The translations under genes and the position numbers were made by a program. Source: Actinomycetes bacterium (GTDB taxonomy: Bacteria > Actinomycetota > Actinomycetes > Actinomycetales > Cellulomonadaceae). From it: DNA of 6,362 bases. Below, in pieces: positions 5,916-6,362 of the stretch. The stretch is taken from contig JAJYTJ010000196.1 of the NCBI GenBank assembly GCA_021793115.1, positions 1 to 6,362 on the forward strand, given 5' to 3'. Positions within the stretch are counted from its first letter, which is position 1; every line of letters begins with the position of its first letter. The notes below the pieces were generated by a model. It searched no databases and was not told the DNA's origin. It saw nothing but the letters and a program-made list of their open reading frames with translations.

Positions 5916-6316
5916 GAACGGTGGCTCGTCGGGGTAGCCGCCGCCTCCGGCGGTCGGGATCTCCTCGGGCACTCGCCGCGGCGGCAGCCGGAGAACCGGC
6001 AGGTGACGTCGCGGACCCGCATGGCGCGGCGCAGGTCCTCAGGGATGCGGTAGCGGTCGCGGCCCACCGACAGGACGGCTCCGGTCTCGGGGTGGGTGAG
6101 CACCCGCACGAACGACGGGGCGTCGGCAGCCAGCATCCGGGCGGTCTCGATGTCGATCGGGCCGACGCCCTCGACCTCCGCAGGCTCGCCCGAGCGCCCG
6201 AGCGCCCGAGCGCCTGAGCGCCCGAGCAGGGAGAGAACCGGCACACGACGCACTCGGACGGGTGGCGATCCGTCGGGGCCGTCGGCCCGCCCTACGCCCC
6301 CTCGCCCGTGCGCCAC
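5916..6316 (-). pseudogene. DUF222/HNH endonuclease (13E12-repeat type) remnant, catalytic HNH core deleted
   Basis: A decayed minus-strand gene. From about 6260 to 5978 it encodes typical 13E12-family sequence: VPVLSLLGRS, then EPAEVEGVGPIDIETARMLAADAPSF, RVLTHPETGAVLSVGRDRYRIP, and DVTCRFSGCRR. In intact members this is followed by the DxDHT...HH...KH zinc-HNH nuclease core, which is absent. Instead the frame runs into basic, low-complexity translation. The tail EEIPTAGGGGYPDEPPF, like the acidic-proline C-terminus of such proteins, appears in a different frame at 5916-5972. The simplest reading is an internal deletion, with frame change, joining the pre-HNH region to the tail. The normal stop after PPF is also gone. 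Upstream of roughly 6290 the DUF222 domain is not recognisable, so the 5' end is lost as well; the GTG at 6314-6316 is merely the first start in frame. Such proteins occur in many copies in actinobacteria, with poorly defined function. Confidence 0.75.
6190..6229. repeat. 8-bp tandem repeat CCGAGCGC inside the HNH pseudogene
   Basis: Three perfect copies of CCGAGCGC (6190-6213), one copy with a C-to-T change (CTGAGCGC, 6214-6221) and a degenerate copy CCGAGCAG (6222-6229). On the minus strand it encodes GRSGARALGRSGEPA, where intact relatives read LLGRS-DEPA or similar. The extra eight residues equal three repeat units (24 bp), so expansion kept the frame. This looks like replication slippage. 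Confidence 0.8.
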
Positions 6317-6362
6317 TCGTCCTCGCGACGCCGCCCGCCGCGGGCGTCGTGCTCGCGCACGC

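Noticed and set aside
4617..5972. A 451-codon minus-strand open frame opposite rsgA
   Set aside because: It is antisense shadow of rsgA with low-complexity translation. Only its first ~19 codons (5916-5972) look like real protein, and I assign those to the tail of the HNH pseudogene.
5837..6316. A functional 159-residue HNH endonuclease
   Set aside because: The HNH catalytic histidines and downstream zinc/KH motifs are absent and the C-terminal 50 residues are out-of-frame Arg-rich translation, so it is called a pseudogene.

Overview
The window is very GC-rich DNA (C/G at nearly every third codon position, frequent GTG starts, very few SD-like sites) from a chromosome that looks actinobacterial. 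The gene set (FabI, an actinobacterial short SixA, DUF1015, divergent glgC/glgA, RsgA, a DUF222/HNH '13E12'-type remnant) fits Actinomycetota, most likely a Micrococcales lineage such as the Cellulomonas or Promicromonospora relatives. The family-level placement is inference only.

Layout, left to right. (1) 2-790, plus strand: the 3' end of an enoyl-ACP reductase gene (fabI), then 15 bp later a small SixA-like histidine phosphatase gene; these two are probably cotranscribed. (2) 857-2074, plus strand: a full-length DUF1015 protein of unknown function. Its stop codon abuts, with no base between, the stop codon of glgC on the other strand. (3) 2075-4613: the glycogen/alpha-glucan module. glgC (ADP-glucose pyrophosphorylase, minus) and a GT4 glycogen synthase-type gene (glgA, or glgM by mycobacterial analogy, plus) diverge from a 100-bp promoter region. 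GlgC makes ADP-glucose and the GT4 enzyme uses it, so the pair forms a two-step branch from glucose-1-phosphate to alpha-glucan or maltose-1-phosphate. (4) 4614-4820: a 207-bp non-coding gap with a 7-bp tandem repeat, hairpin-forming sequence, two adjoining perfect palindromes and a clear -10 box placed for leaderless transcription of the next gene. (5) 4821-5840, plus strand: rsgA, the 30S-assembly GTPase. (6) 5841-6362: no intact gene. It holds a decayed minus-strand DUF222/HNH endonuclease gene whose catalytic HNH core is gone and whose C-terminal tail survives in another frame. An 8-bp repeat expansion lies inside it.

Most of the window is ordinary housekeeping and storage metabolism. I see no CRISPR array, tRNA or rRNA, intact mobile element, toxin-antitoxin pair or defence cassette, and no convincing undescribed multigene system. 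The points most worth a second look are the uncharacterised DUF1015 protein, the paired palindromes over the rsgA promoter, the leaderless promoter geometry of glgC and rsgA, and the mode of decay of the HNH pseudogene.
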